Assembly: GCA_022567055.1 (NCBI GenBank) | Contig: JADFHU010000013.1 | Span: forward strand, 1-19,516 | DNA: 19,516 bases | Source: Planctomycetota bacterium | GTDB lineage: Bacteria > Planctomycetota > Phycisphaerae > Sedimentisphaerales > Anaerobacaceae | Direction of reading: 5' to 3' | Shown: piece by piece, positions 1-6,933 of the stretch | Layout of the letters: every line of letters begins with the position of its first letter | Position numbering within the stretch: position 1 is the stretch's first letter | The notes under the pieces: generated by a model | What the model was told of the DNA's origin: nothing | The model's database searches: none | Seen by the model: only the letters and a program-made list of their open reading frames with translations | Position numbers and translations under genes: made by a program

Positions 1-151
1 GCATCGGCGGGCGATCAGGTGAAATGAACGCCCAATGCGGTTTTTGAGGATTATCGGAAGCTACCCCTTGGGAGGTTAGGTTGGAACTAATGAAATTGAG
101 GCCGAGCGCGGCGATGATGGAGAGTGGCACGCCAATCCGTGAGTTTCTCAT
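1..151 (-). CDS. N-terminal fragment of an exported protein, probably DUF1549/DUF1553 (PSCyt2-type); cut by window edge
   Basis: Reading leftward from the ATG at 149-151, 50 codons stay open to the window edge. The product starts MRNSRIGVPLSIIAALGLNF, a basic n-region followed by a hydrophobic stretch, then a polar segment, which looks like a signal peptide. It is followed near residues 37-50 by PQKPHWAFISPDRPPM. A tryptophan motif of the HWAF/HWSF type followed by prolines is characteristic of the start of DUF1549 proteins of PVC bacteria; the large protein at 12989-16561 has the equivalent HWSFIGPVQRPYPP after its cytochrome domain. Here no CxxCH precedes the motif, which fits the cytochrome-less form. 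No strong ribosome binding site is visible. Family assignment rests on one short motif, so it is tentative; that this is a real exported gene is more likely than not. Confidence 0.5.
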   Translation of the reverse strand, partial: MRNSRIGVPLSIIAALGLNFISSNLTSQGVASDNPQKPHWAFISPDRPPM

Positions 152-256
152 TTTTCGTGCAAGTAACTTTTCGCACCTCAAAAGGAACGGATAGGAAATT
201 TGATTTCCATCAATAGAGGTAATAATACCCTCCGAGTGTAAACAGATCAAGAGAGA

Positions 257-484
257 TAAGGGATCGGCAATAAATAAGTTGGACAATTTGGGGTCCAAGT
301 GTGCCCCATATTGGGTCGAAACAAGGATGGGGGACAGTCTTTTAAAAGACTGTCCCTTCCAATCGTTCTTAGCGAAACCACAGGCGTAGCTGTTCTACGT
401 CGCGGATTCCGCGATTGAGAAGCGATCCAAGATGGGGTGCAATTGGGCATTCAAAAGGCCAAGTTATTTCTTGCCGGTCCCTAA
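257..484 (+). mobile_element. MITE-like element, copy 1 (left)
   Basis: This is a 228-bp non-coding element. Its ends are imperfect terminal inverted repeats: 257-280 and the reverse complement of 461-484 match at about 20 of 24 positions, and both carry the core TTATTTCTTGCCGGTCCC or its variant. The element recurs at 17825-18070 in the opposite orientation. Aligned by eye, 257-318 matches the other copy at 60 of 62 bases, 371-408 at 37 of 38, and 410-484 at 71 of 75. Copy 1 has a private 52-base segment at 319-370 holding a 26-bp palindrome. A small hairpin CGCGGA-T-TCCGCG lies at 401-413. No transposase is present, so movement would need one in trans. The last four bases overlap the stop codon of the STAS gene. 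No clear target-site duplication was found. Confidence 0.75.
331..356. repeat. Perfect 26-bp palindrome inside MITE copy 1
   Basis: The half-site GGGACAGTCTTTT is followed directly by its exact reverse complement, giving a 26-bp palindrome with no loop. It sits inside a 52-base block that is missing from the second copy of the element (where only about 10 bases occupy this place). It therefore looks like a later, nested insertion or a copy-specific variant. Palindromes with GGGACAG ends resemble REP-type sequences linked to Y1 (IS200-like) transposases; that link is an inference. No T-run follows, so it is not a convincing intrinsic terminator. Confidence 0.7.
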
Positions 485-870
485 GCTTGTTCAATACTGT
501 CTTCAATGGCGTCAGAGGTCATCGACTGCACAGCGGACTGTCTATCGGGGAAAAACTTGAAAATACTGTCGAGGTTGGTGATCTTGAACACCCGCTGAAG
601 TTGACTGTTCGTGTTGCAGATCGCCACCAATCCCTCCCAGTTTAACAGCTTCGCCCGAGTCTCAAGAATCAACCCCAGCACTTGAGAGGAGAAGAAACTC
701 ACCTGATCGAAATCAAAGATCACTCTGCCCGGCTGGTTCTCGTCGACATAGGTCTTTAACAGGCGCGCAGATTGGGCAATGCCGTCCAGGTCGCTCACAA
801 TGCTCTCGGTAAACTCGACCACGGCAACGCTGCCTTCGTTCACAATTCGGATGTCCGCCTGTTCGTTCAT
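481..870 (-). CDS. Orphan STAS-domain protein (anti-sigma-factor antagonist type)
   Basis: The 129-residue product has the layout of a single STAS domain as in SpoIIAA/RsbV-type antagonists: an N-terminal beta strand pair (residues 7-20), a helix around 27-43, then the strand and loop VIFDFDQVSFFSSQVLGLIL (50-69), and a C-terminal beta-alpha unit containing LVAICNTNSQLQRVFKITNL (81-100). In SpoIIAA the loop carries an Asp followed by the phosphorylated Ser. Here the aligned pair is S61-S62, so the Asp is replaced and S62 is the candidate phosphosite. Such proteins normally bind an anti-sigma factor or a sensory partner in the cytoplasm; no kinase, phosphatase or sigma factor is adjacent, so the partner is unknown. 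The stop codon (TAG, 481-483 on the complement) lies inside the terminal repeat of the neighbouring MITE copy. Start ATG at 870; only a distant GAGAGGG precedes it. Confidence 0.8.
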   Translation of the reverse strand: MNEQADIRIVNEGSVAVVEFTESIVSDLDGIAQSARLLKTYVDENQPGRVIFDFDQVSFFSSQVLGLILETRAKLLNWEGLVAICNTNSQLQRVFKITNLDSIFKFFPDRQSAVQSMTSDAIEDSIEQA

Positions 871-936
871 GGGTGCTGTTTGGCCCTCTCAATGAGTTCG
901 TCGGCTATTATCCCGTATTGATTCGGCCTCGTCGAG

Positions 937-959
937 AGTTATTTCTTGCCGGTCCCTAA
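937..959. repeat. Solo copy of the MITE terminal repeat
   Basis: These 23 bases, centred on TTATTTCTTGCCGGTCCC, are identical to 462-484, the right end of MITE copy 1, and lie in the same orientation. No matching element body follows or precedes. The STAS gene is thus framed by two direct copies about 475 bp apart. It may be the scar of a deleted element. The remaining intergenic DNA (871-1229) holds only a small 10-bp tandem repeat (GATGCAGCCG twice, 1091-1110) and no gene I can support. Confidence 0.75.
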
Positions 960-1229
960 CCTCCGCGACTTGCATTCCCCCATCCCTCGGCGTAGGCTAG
1001 GCTTTGTCAGAGAACTCCATCGTCGGCCCGAGAGCGAGCGTTTTTTCGTCTGGCAAAGACGGCGAAGCAGGCGATATTGGTTTCATCGTCGATGCAGCCG
1101 GATGCAGCCGGGCGAAAAACAAGCCGCTCGAAGCCAGATCGAGTTTTCTGACACAGCCATGACCCTTTCAGAATAATCCTTCGTCAAGTCGTTGTGGCCG
1201 CCCAGTTTGTAAGGAAAGAGCACAGGACT

Positions 1230-3224
1230 ATGGGACACAGCGAGCAGGAACGCGCCATTGGGCTTCTCCTGTCCGATGAGGGGCCCCTCGCCGAGACACT
1301 GGACCACTATGAGGTGCGACCCCAGCAGAGGGAGATGGCCGCTGCCGTCCACCGAGCCTTCACGTCCAAGCGTCATCTGGCCGTTGAGGCGGGCACCGGT
1401 GTGGGCAAGAGCTTTGCCTATCTCGTGCCGGCCATAGAACACGCGGCCCAAGAGGGTGGCAAGGTCCTGATCAGCACGTTCACGATCACACTCCAGGAGC
1501 AACTGCTCCTCAAGGACCTGCCCTTGCTCGACACCTGCCTGTCCCGTGGCTTTACTGCCAAGCTGGCCAAGGGGCGGGGCAACTATGTCTGCCGGCGGCG
1601 GCTCAACTTCGCGTTGAGTCGGGCCCATCGCCTCTTGGGCGGCTATGCCGCCGAACTCAAGATGTTGCAGACCTGGGCCGCCCAAACGCAGGACGGCTCC
1701 CTGGCCGATTGTGACTTCCTCCCCAAGAGCACCGTGTGGGACAAGGTTAAGAGCGAACATGGTAACTGCCGAGGACGGTCCTGCGACCACCACGATGACT
1801 GTTTCTATTGGCGGGCCCGGCGTGAACTGGAAACAGCGGACATCGTCGTCGCCAACCATGCCCTGCTCTTCAGCGACCTGACGCTGAAACAGGAGGGCTA
1901 TGCCCTGATGCCGGATTACAGTGCCGTCGTGCTGGACGAAGCTCATACGGTGGAGCGCGTCGCGGAGGACCATTTCGGCCTCAACATAGGCTACCAGCGT
2001 GTCAGCTACGTGCTGGACAGTCTATACAACCCGCGTACCCGCCGCGGCCTCTTGGCAGACAGCAAAGCGGGCAACGCCATTGACACCCTGTGTGAAGCCC
2101 ACTCTCAAGCCGCCACCTTCTTCGAAGCCGTGACCCAGTGGCACGACCGAAACAGGCAGAAGACCCAGGGACGGTGTGAGCCGCACGTAGTGGAGGACTG
2201 CCTCACCGGCCCGCTCAAAGAGGTCACGCGTCTCCTGCGCCAAGAGATCACCGCGAGCGACGATGAAGATGAAAAGGGAGAGATGACCCGCTACGCCGAC
2301 CTCTGTAAGGCCTTGGTACGGGACACCAAGGACTTCCTGAAACAGCCGGACGACGGCCATGTTTACTGGATCGATTCAGAAGCGCACGACATCCGCTCGG
2401 TCCGCTTGAGGAGTGCGCCCATCGATGTGGGCCCTGATCTGCAGCGCTGCCTGTATGAGCCCTTTGACTCCATCGTCCTCACCAGCGCCACCCTCAGCAC
2501 CGGCGGCGTCCAGGACAAGAAGGGATTCGACTTCTTTACCTCTCGCATCGGCCTCACGGAGTATGACGGTCTGCAGTTGGGCTCGCCCTTCGACTACGAG
2601 CGGAATGTCACGATCTACATAGAGAAGGATCTTCCCAATCCCAATGCACCGGAATTCGTCGAGTCCGCCACGGAGACCATCAAGACCTACCTCAACAAGA
2701 CCGACGGTCGAGCCTTCGTCCTCTTCACCAGCTACCGCATGCTGGACCGGATCGCCGACCAGATCGAGAGCTGGTGTCGGCGAGAGGAGATCACTCTGCT
2801 CCGCCAGGGCGGCCATCTCGACCGTTCGGCCTTGCTAACGAAATTCAAAGCGCCGGGTCGTCACACCTTGTTTGGCACGGACAGTTTCTGGCAAGGCGTC
2901 GATGTCCCCGGCGAGGCGCTGCAAAACGTGATCATCACGCGTCTGCCCTTCGCCGTCCCCGATCAACCCCTGCTGGCCGGTCGCCTGGAGCAGATTCGCG
3001 ATGCGGGCGGCAATCCCTTCTTTGACTACCAACTGCCCGCCGCGATCATCAAGTTCAAACAGGGATTCGGCCGCCTCATCCGTTCCAAGAGCGACAGCGG
3101 CATCGTCGTGATCCTGGATAGCCGCATCGCCAGCAAACCCTATGGTATGCAGTTCCTGGCCAGCATCCCCAAGTGTCGGGTGGAAATAGTGTCCAGGCGT
3201 GAGGGTGACAAGGAGAGGGGATGA
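1230..3224 (+). CDS. dinG: DinG/XPD-family Fe-S superfamily 2 DNA helicase
   Basis: This is an ATP-dependent, probably 5'-to-3' DNA helicase of the XPD/DinG family, 664 residues from the chosen ATG; bacterial DinG proteins are of similar or slightly larger size. Visible motifs: Walker A AGTGVGKS (54-61); four cysteines placed like the Fe-S cluster ligands (C121, C180, C185, C191); DEAH box VVLDEAH (233-239); TSAT (418-421); GTDSFWQGVDVPGE (549-562); and motif VI QGFGRLIRS (611-619). The family unwinds forked, D-loop, R-loop or quadruplex structures during repair and replication. Start: the frame is open to a GTG at 1194, but the ATG at 1230 has AAGGAAAG about 11 bases upstream, so I prefer it. 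The exported hydrolase gene begins 95 bp downstream on the same strand. The gene stands apart functionally from the glycan genes. Family assignment is firm; dinG as a name is by family resemblance. Confidence 0.93.
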   Translation: MGHSEQERAIGLLLSDEGPLAETLDHYEVRPQQREMAAAVHRAFTSKRHLAVEAGTGVGKSFAYLVPAIEHAAQEGGKVLISTFTITLQEQLLLKDLPLLDTCLSRGFTAKLAKGRGNYVCRRRLNFALSRAHRLLGGYAAELKMLQTWAAQTQDGSLADCDFLPKSTVWDKVKSEHGNCRGRSCDHHDDCFYWRARRELETADIVVANHALLFSDLTLKQEGYALMPDYSAVVLDEAHTVERVAEDHFGLNIGYQRVSYVLDSLYNPRTRRGLLADSKAGNAIDTLCEAHSQAATFFEAVTQWHDRNRQKTQGRCEPHVVEDCLTGPLKEVTRLLRQEITASDDEDEKGEMTRYADLCKALVRDTKDFLKQPDDGHVYWIDSEAHDIRSVRLRSAPIDVGPDLQRCLYEPFDSIVLTSATLSTGGVQDKKGFDFFTSRIGLTEYDGLQLGSPFDYERNVTIYIEKDLPNPNAPEFVESATETIKTYLNKTDGRAFVLFTSYRMLDRIADQIESWCRREEITLLRQGGHLDRSALLTKFKAPGRHTLFGTDSFWQGVDVPGEALQNVIITRLPFAVPDQPLLAGRLEQIRDAGGNPFFDYQLPAAIIKFKQGFGRLIRSKSDSGIVVILDSRIASKPYGMQFLASIPKCRVEIVSRREGDKERG

Positions 3225-3319
3225 CAGGGGTGTGGAGAGGGACATCGGGTATCAGAGCGCAGGTAGGCACAGATGAACGTAAACGAACTTAGCGGACCAT
3301 CGAACTACGAATCGCAGCA

Positions 3320-4039
3320 ATGAATACGCTTTCAACGAAATTGAGCAACACAATGCGTCTACTAAGTTTGGTGATTCTACTCTGGCCCATCAGTCTTGCC
3401 TATGCTCAGGAAACAAATGACCCCGATCCCCATCGCTTTTCGGCTAGCTTCGCCGCCTTTGCCGAGCAGGATCGTGATCGTCCCTTTGAGAAGGGAGGCA
3501 TCGTCTTCGTCGGCAGTTCCAGTGTGCGGAGGCTGGACATCCCCAAGTACTTCCCCGGTATTGTTGCGCTGAATCGGGGCTTCGGCGGCGCCCACATCTC
3601 CGATGTCAATCACTACCTGGAGCAGGCCGTGCTTCAATATGAACCGAACACGGTGGTCTTCTTCTGCGGCGGCAATGACCTCTGGTCCGGCAAATCGCCG
3701 GTCCAGGTCCGGGCAGACTTCGATGCATTCACGCAAGCCCTCTTCGATCGGGTGCCGAAGGCCAAGCTGATCGTCCTGGCGACACGGCCCAGTCCCAAGC
3801 GTATCCGCATCATCGAGCAGGAACGTCAACTGAACGCGCTCTTTGAGGCCGCGGCGGATCGGGACAAACGCGTGACCTATCTAGACGGATCGGCCTCGCG
3901 TTTTCTGGATGAAGCGGGAAAGCCCCGACCGGAACTCTATGCCGAAGACCAACTCCACATGAACCACGCCGGCTATCTGATCTGGCGAGAGATTATCCGG
4001 CCTCACCTCACAAGCTCTGCAAATACACAGGCTCAATAA
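3320..4039 (+). CDS. Exported SGNH/GDSL-family hydrolase
   Basis: The 239-residue product has a hydrophobic leader (MRLLSLVILLWPISLAYA, residues 12-29; cleavage probably after A29) and then an SGNH hydrolase domain. Block I is IVFVGSSSVRRLD (61-73), where GSSS replaces GDS and S67 is the likely nucleophile. Block II is NRGFGGAHISD (85-95), block III is FFCGGNDLW (114-122) with N119 for the oxyanion hole, and block V is DQLH (210-213) with the D210/H213 pair. The family removes acyl groups, including O-acetyl groups from sugars, or acts as esterase or lipase; the substrate is not determined. Given the adjacent sulfatase, carbohydrate de-O-acetylation is a reasonable guess. Either ATG 3320 or ATG 3353 could be the start; neither has a clear ribosome binding site. 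Its last 7 bases overlap the end of the convergent sulfatase gene. Confidence 0.87.
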   Translation: MNTLSTKLSNTMRLLSLVILLWPISLAYAQETNDPDPHRFSASFAAFAEQDRDRPFEKGGIVFVGSSSVRRLDIPKYFPGIVALNRGFGGAHISDVNHYLEQAVLQYEPNTVVFFCGGNDLWSGKSPVQVRADFDAFTQALFDRVPKAKLIVLATRPSPKRIRIIEQERQLNALFEAAADRDKRVTYLDGSASRFLDEAGKPRPELYAEDQLHMNHAGYLIWREIIRPHLTSSANTQAQ

Positions 4040-5490
4040 TCCCGAAAGGGGCCTCTCGGTTCGGCGGCATCCATGGCTCGACGCCAACGATCAAAATGTG
4101 CCTGCATCTCTTTCAACTTGTCGGGACGCTCCTGGGACAGGTCATGTTGTTCGCCAATATCGCCAGACAAATCGAACAATCCACCGCCCTGCTCTGACGC
4201 GACCCACTTCCAGTGCCCGACTCGCGCCGCCCGATCGTCTTTTCGTTGCCAGAACATGGCGGTACGCGGCGACGCCGCCGAGCCGGTCAAGACAGGCATC
4301 ATGTCATAGCCGTCCAAAACGAGACCCGCAGGCGGTCGCAGACCCGAAGCCTTCAAGAGAGTCGGTAGAATCTCCATGGAGGAGAGAAAGGCATCACGGG
4401 TGGTGCCGGCCGGGATGCGGCCTGGGTAGCGCATGATACAGGGCACGCGAATGCCGCCTTCGAACATGCGGCCCTTGCCGCCCCGCAAGGGTGCATTGTC
4501 ACTGCTCCCACCCCCGCCGTTGTCGGAGAAGAAAATGACGATCGTGTCCTCCGAGAGCTTGTATTCGTCCAGCACTGCCAGAATCGCACCGATGGCTTCG
4601 TCCATGCAGGTGATGGCCGCCAGGTTTTCCAGACGTCTCAGTGCCCGGTTGGCCACCAGGGCCGGTTTGCCATACTTCGATCTCTGGTCATAGCCGGCCT
4701 GCGCCTGTAACTCCGGGTAGGCGGCCTTGAAGCGTTTCGGTCCCTGGGCAGCGCTGCGGATCTTGGGGTCGAGATTGGAAGCACTGTGCGGGGCGTTGAA
4801 GGGGACATAGAGGAAGAAGGGCTGTTTATGGTGTTGGCTGAGGAATCGCAGGGCCTCGCGCTGAAACAGGGTCGTGCAGTAGACCCCCTTGTCTTCTGTG
4901 GTGGGACGGTTGTTGCGATACATGGAGGGCACACCGTAGCGTTCGTGCGTATAGTAGTCGATCCCCGTATTGCAGAAACCGTAGAAATCGTCAAAACCCC
5001 GCGCCAAGGGCAAAAACCTCTTATGGACACCCAAATCCCATTTGCCAAAGATGCCACTGACGTACCCCGCGGGTTTGAGCAACTCCGGTAGCAGGCGTTC
5101 CCGCACATCCATTCCGCCGATGCGCTCAAAGGTCACGGCGTATTCAGCGGGCGTATAGTGGTGTCCATAGTCAGGTGCTTCATTGCGGATCATGTCATAT
5201 ACGCCGTGACGTTGGGGATAGCGTCCGGTGAGCAAACTACCCCGACTGGGGGTGCAAGCCGGCCAGGTCACGTAAAAATTGGTCAGCCGGACCCCTTGAG
5301 CGGCCAAGCGATCCAAGTGGGGTGTCTTGACTTCGCTGCTGCCAAAGCAACCCAGGTCGTGATAGCCTTGATCGTCACTGACAATGAATAAGACATTTGG
5401 AGGACGATCGTCCGCTATGGCAATGCTTGCCACCAACATCGAATAGATGCAAACGACAATACTCAATAGGACGCAAGCTGTGTTCCGCAC
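4033..5490 (-). CDS. Exported sulfatase, family S1 (alkaline phosphatase superfamily), with altered GKWHLG motif
   Basis: This 485-residue protein would remove sulfate esters outside the cytoplasm. A signal peptide (residues 1-26, ending VASIAIA) precedes the domain. The formylglycine motif is CTPSRGSLLTG with C79, which an anaerobic or FGE maturase would convert. Metal ligands are D39/D40 in FIVSDDQGY and D323/N324 in FFSDNGG; other active-site residues are R83, K150, H235 (APHSAS) and K339 (GGKGRMFEGG). The segment expected to read GKWHLG reads GKWDLG, so the position equivalent to arylsulfatase A H125 is D152. The C-terminal subdomain ends with the usual LFDLSGDIGEQHDLS segment. Start: GTG at 5490 has AGGTGA four bases upstream and gives a clean signal peptide; an in-frame GTG at 5511 adds seven residues but lacks a ribosome binding site. 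Tail-to-tail overlap with the SGNH gene is 7 bp. A sulfatase is certain, the substrate is not. Confidence 0.9.
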   Translation of the reverse strand: MRNTACVLLSIVVCIYSMLVASIAIADDRPPNVLFIVSDDQGYHDLGCFGSSEVKTPHLDRLAAQGVRLTNFYVTWPACTPSRGSLLTGRYPQRHGVYDMIRNEAPDYGHHYTPAEYAVTFERIGGMDVRERLLPELLKPAGYVSGIFGKWDLGVHKRFLPLARGFDDFYGFCNTGIDYYTHERYGVPSMYRNNRPTTEDKGVYCTTLFQREALRFLSQHHKQPFFLYVPFNAPHSASNLDPKIRSAAQGPKRFKAAYPELQAQAGYDQRSKYGKPALVANRALRRLENLAAITCMDEAIGAILAVLDEYKLSEDTIVIFFSDNGGGGSSDNAPLRGGKGRMFEGGIRVPCIMRYPGRIPAGTTRDAFLSSMEILPTLLKASGLRPPAGLVLDGYDMMPVLTGSAASPRTAMFWQRKDDRAARVGHWKWVASEQGGGLFDLSGDIGEQHDLSQERPDKLKEMQAHFDRWRRAMDAAEPRGPFRDY

Positions 5491-5560
5491 GATGTCACCT
5501 GAGTCTAACACTTTTCATGGAAACTTCAAAACGACCTTCGCAAATCTTGCGTCTTCTTGT

Positions 5561-5857
5561 GAACCACAGAGGTCACAGCCCGGCCTTCGGCCGGAACCAA
5601 AAAAATGACGCGCGCCCACTCGTTTCACTCGTTCAAGGCGCCAAGCCGCGAAGATCTCAAGTACGTTTTCTTCTTGGCGGCTTTGCGCCTTTGCGCGAGT
5701 CCATAAACCATTGTAACTGAAGAGAGTTATGCTTTCTCCAGTGACATTATCTGGAAAGGTTTTCAAGTTCTTGCGCCCTTGTAATACAGTGAGCACAGAG
5801 AAATGAAAGAGGAGAGCAACGGCGATAGCCTCTCTGTGACATCGGTGTCTGTGGTTC
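5561..5857. repeat. Intergenic repeat region with inverted ends (GAACCACAGA ... TCTGTGGTTC)
   Basis: GAACCACAGA at 5561-5570 is matched by its exact reverse complement at 5848-5857, and GTCACAG at 5572-5578 by CTGTGAC at 5834-5840, so the roughly 300-bp block has inverted ends. Hairpin CCGGCC-TTC-GGCCGG (5580-5594) lies just inside the left end. A 31-base stretch, 5569-5599, reappears inverted at 11349-11379 with one mismatch. The block fills most of the gap between the sulfatase start (5490) and the PIG-L stop (5921). The interior includes a CTTGGCGGCTTTGCGC stretch, a low-complexity type seen in many intergenic repeats. I see no gene here. Confidence 0.6.
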
Positions 5858-5872
5858 AAAACTCTCTTCGTT

Positions 5873-5887
5873 GCGGCCGAAGGCCGC
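5873..5887. repeat. Hairpin GCGGCC-GAA-GGCCGC, possible transcription terminator of the PIG-L operon
   Basis: Perfect 6-bp stem with a 3-base loop, 34 bp beyond the PIG-L stop codon. On the minus strand it is followed within about 15 bases by a short TTTT. It could end the three-gene transcript, but the T-run is weak and the same hairpin core occurs elsewhere in the gaps, so it is better classed as a repeat that may be used as a terminator. Confidence 0.45.
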
Positions 5888-5920
5888 TTTGCCGAACAGC
5901 AAATATCAGCGGATGCTCTT

Positions 5921-6874
5921 TCACCTCCTAGAGAAGAAGGGAAACAGACGTTTCAGTTCTTCCGTGGACGGACGCCGACCGTACTCACAGATCTCAAAGG
6001 CCTCGGCGTATTGGATCTGTTTGCCCCGTTCAGATCCATACCACTCGATAAGATCCTCACGAAAACGATCGGCCGTACCGGAAAAACGACCCCCAAAACG
6101 CTCACGCACGGTTTGCTCCCTTCGGTGACGTTTGTCCGGATTGTCGGGATAGAGTCGCTCAGAGCCATTGCACCCCCCTTCCAGCGTCTGCGAGGCAAGG
6201 GCCACTACGGCATCCAGTTTTTTGTCAATGACTCGATCGATGCCCACGACAATATCCGGATCGAAGGGATTGGGCTTCTGAAAGCGATCCTGGTAGTAGA
6301 GGAACACCGGGTTCTTATCCAAATAGGGCACGTCCGGGCAGAAGAAGGGGACCGTGACCATGTAGCCGGCGTCCTGCATCAAGATGGACGTATAGCGGTG
6401 ATCGGGATGGTAGTCGTTGGGGCGGTGACTCATGACGATGTCGGCCCGCCACTGACGAATGACCTTTACAAACTTCCGTCGGTTCTCCAAGGTGGGCATG
6501 ATCTCCCCGTCATGGATGTCGAGCACCTCTGTTTCAATGCCGAGTAGCTCGGCACAGCGCTCGACCTCGGCCGTCCGTCGTTGCGCCAGCGGTCCGCCGG
6601 CGATGCCCCAGTGGCCAATGTCACCATTGGTGGCCGCGACAAACTTGACATGGTGTCCCTGGGCGGCCCACAGGGCAGCCACGCCGCCGGCCTGAAACTC
6701 ATTGTCGTCCGGATGGGCGCCGAAGCAGATGATCCGCAGTTTGCCGTCTTCAGATATTGGGGCAGGTGCGGGCTTGCGCAGGGCCGCGTCGGCCGTTCCG
6801 ACAATGACCATCCAGACAGTGCTCAGGAGTAGGGTTTTGACAGACATCAGTGTGGGAATCCTTTGGTTTTCCAT
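5921..6874 (-). CDS. Exported PIG-L (LmbE-like) family deacetylase
   Basis: The 317-residue protein belongs to the zinc-dependent PIG-L/MshB/LmbE family, which removes N-acetyl groups from GlcNAc-containing molecules. The signal sequence is best read from M10 (SVKTLLLSTVWMVIVGTADA). The family motif GAHPDDNE lies at 52-59 with H54, D56 (general base) and D57, and a HPDH at 156-159 supplies the third ligand H159; together these match the MshB ligand pattern. The domain spans roughly 45-260, followed by a charged C-terminal part with an ERFGGRFSG segment. ATG 6874 has AGGAGA eight bases upstream. It is the last gene of a minus-strand run, 59 bp after the second sulfatase, which suggests a joint role in removing sulfate and acetyl groups from an amino-sugar glycan. 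It is exported, unlike cytoplasmic MshB or the BshB deacetylases. Substrate unknown. Confidence 0.9.
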   Translation of the reverse strand: MENQRIPTLMSVKTLLLSTVWMVIVGTADAALRKPAPAPISEDGKLRIICFGAHPDDNEFQAGGVAALWAAQGHHVKFVAATNGDIGHWGIAGGPLAQRRTAEVERCAELLGIETEVLDIHDGEIMPTLENRRKFVKVIRQWRADIVMSHRPNDYHPDHRYTSILMQDAGYMVTVPFFCPDVPYLDKNPVFLYYQDRFQKPNPFDPDIVVGIDRVIDKKLDAVVALASQTLEGGCNGSERLYPDNPDKRHRREQTVRERFGGRFSGTADRFREDLIEWYGSERGKQIQYAEAFEICEYGRRPSTEELKRLFPFFSRR

Positions 6875-6933
6875 GGCATGAGTCTCCTGTTCAACAGATG
6901 ATCGTGGTTCGTTTTTTCCAAGCGAATGCGCTG

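Noticed and set aside
331..356. Palindrome considered as intrinsic terminator for the STAS gene
   Set aside because: No T-run on either side and no loop; it is also absent from the other copy of the element.
247..450. Small minus-strand open frame that resembles the frame at 17859-18158
   Set aside because: Both lie inside the two MITE copies; the similarity is that of the repeat DNA. Each frame is disturbed by the copy-specific inserts, so conservation at protein level is not supported.
946..1176. 76-codon open frame between the STAS and helicase genes
   Set aside because: Starts inside the solo terminal repeat, is arginine-rich without motifs, and has no ribosome binding site.
1083..1973. 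296-codon open frame on the minus strand opposite the helicase
   Set aside because: It lies over the Walker A and Fe-S region of the helicase and has no family motifs; it is a shadow frame.
3377..3829. 150-codon minus-strand open frame opposite the SGNH hydrolase
   Set aside because: Shadow of a gene with clear SGNH motifs on the plus strand.
5515..5859. 114-codon minus-strand and 107-codon plus-strand open frames in the gap before the sulfatase
   Set aside because: They coincide with the inverted-end repeat block and carry translations of repeat sequence only.
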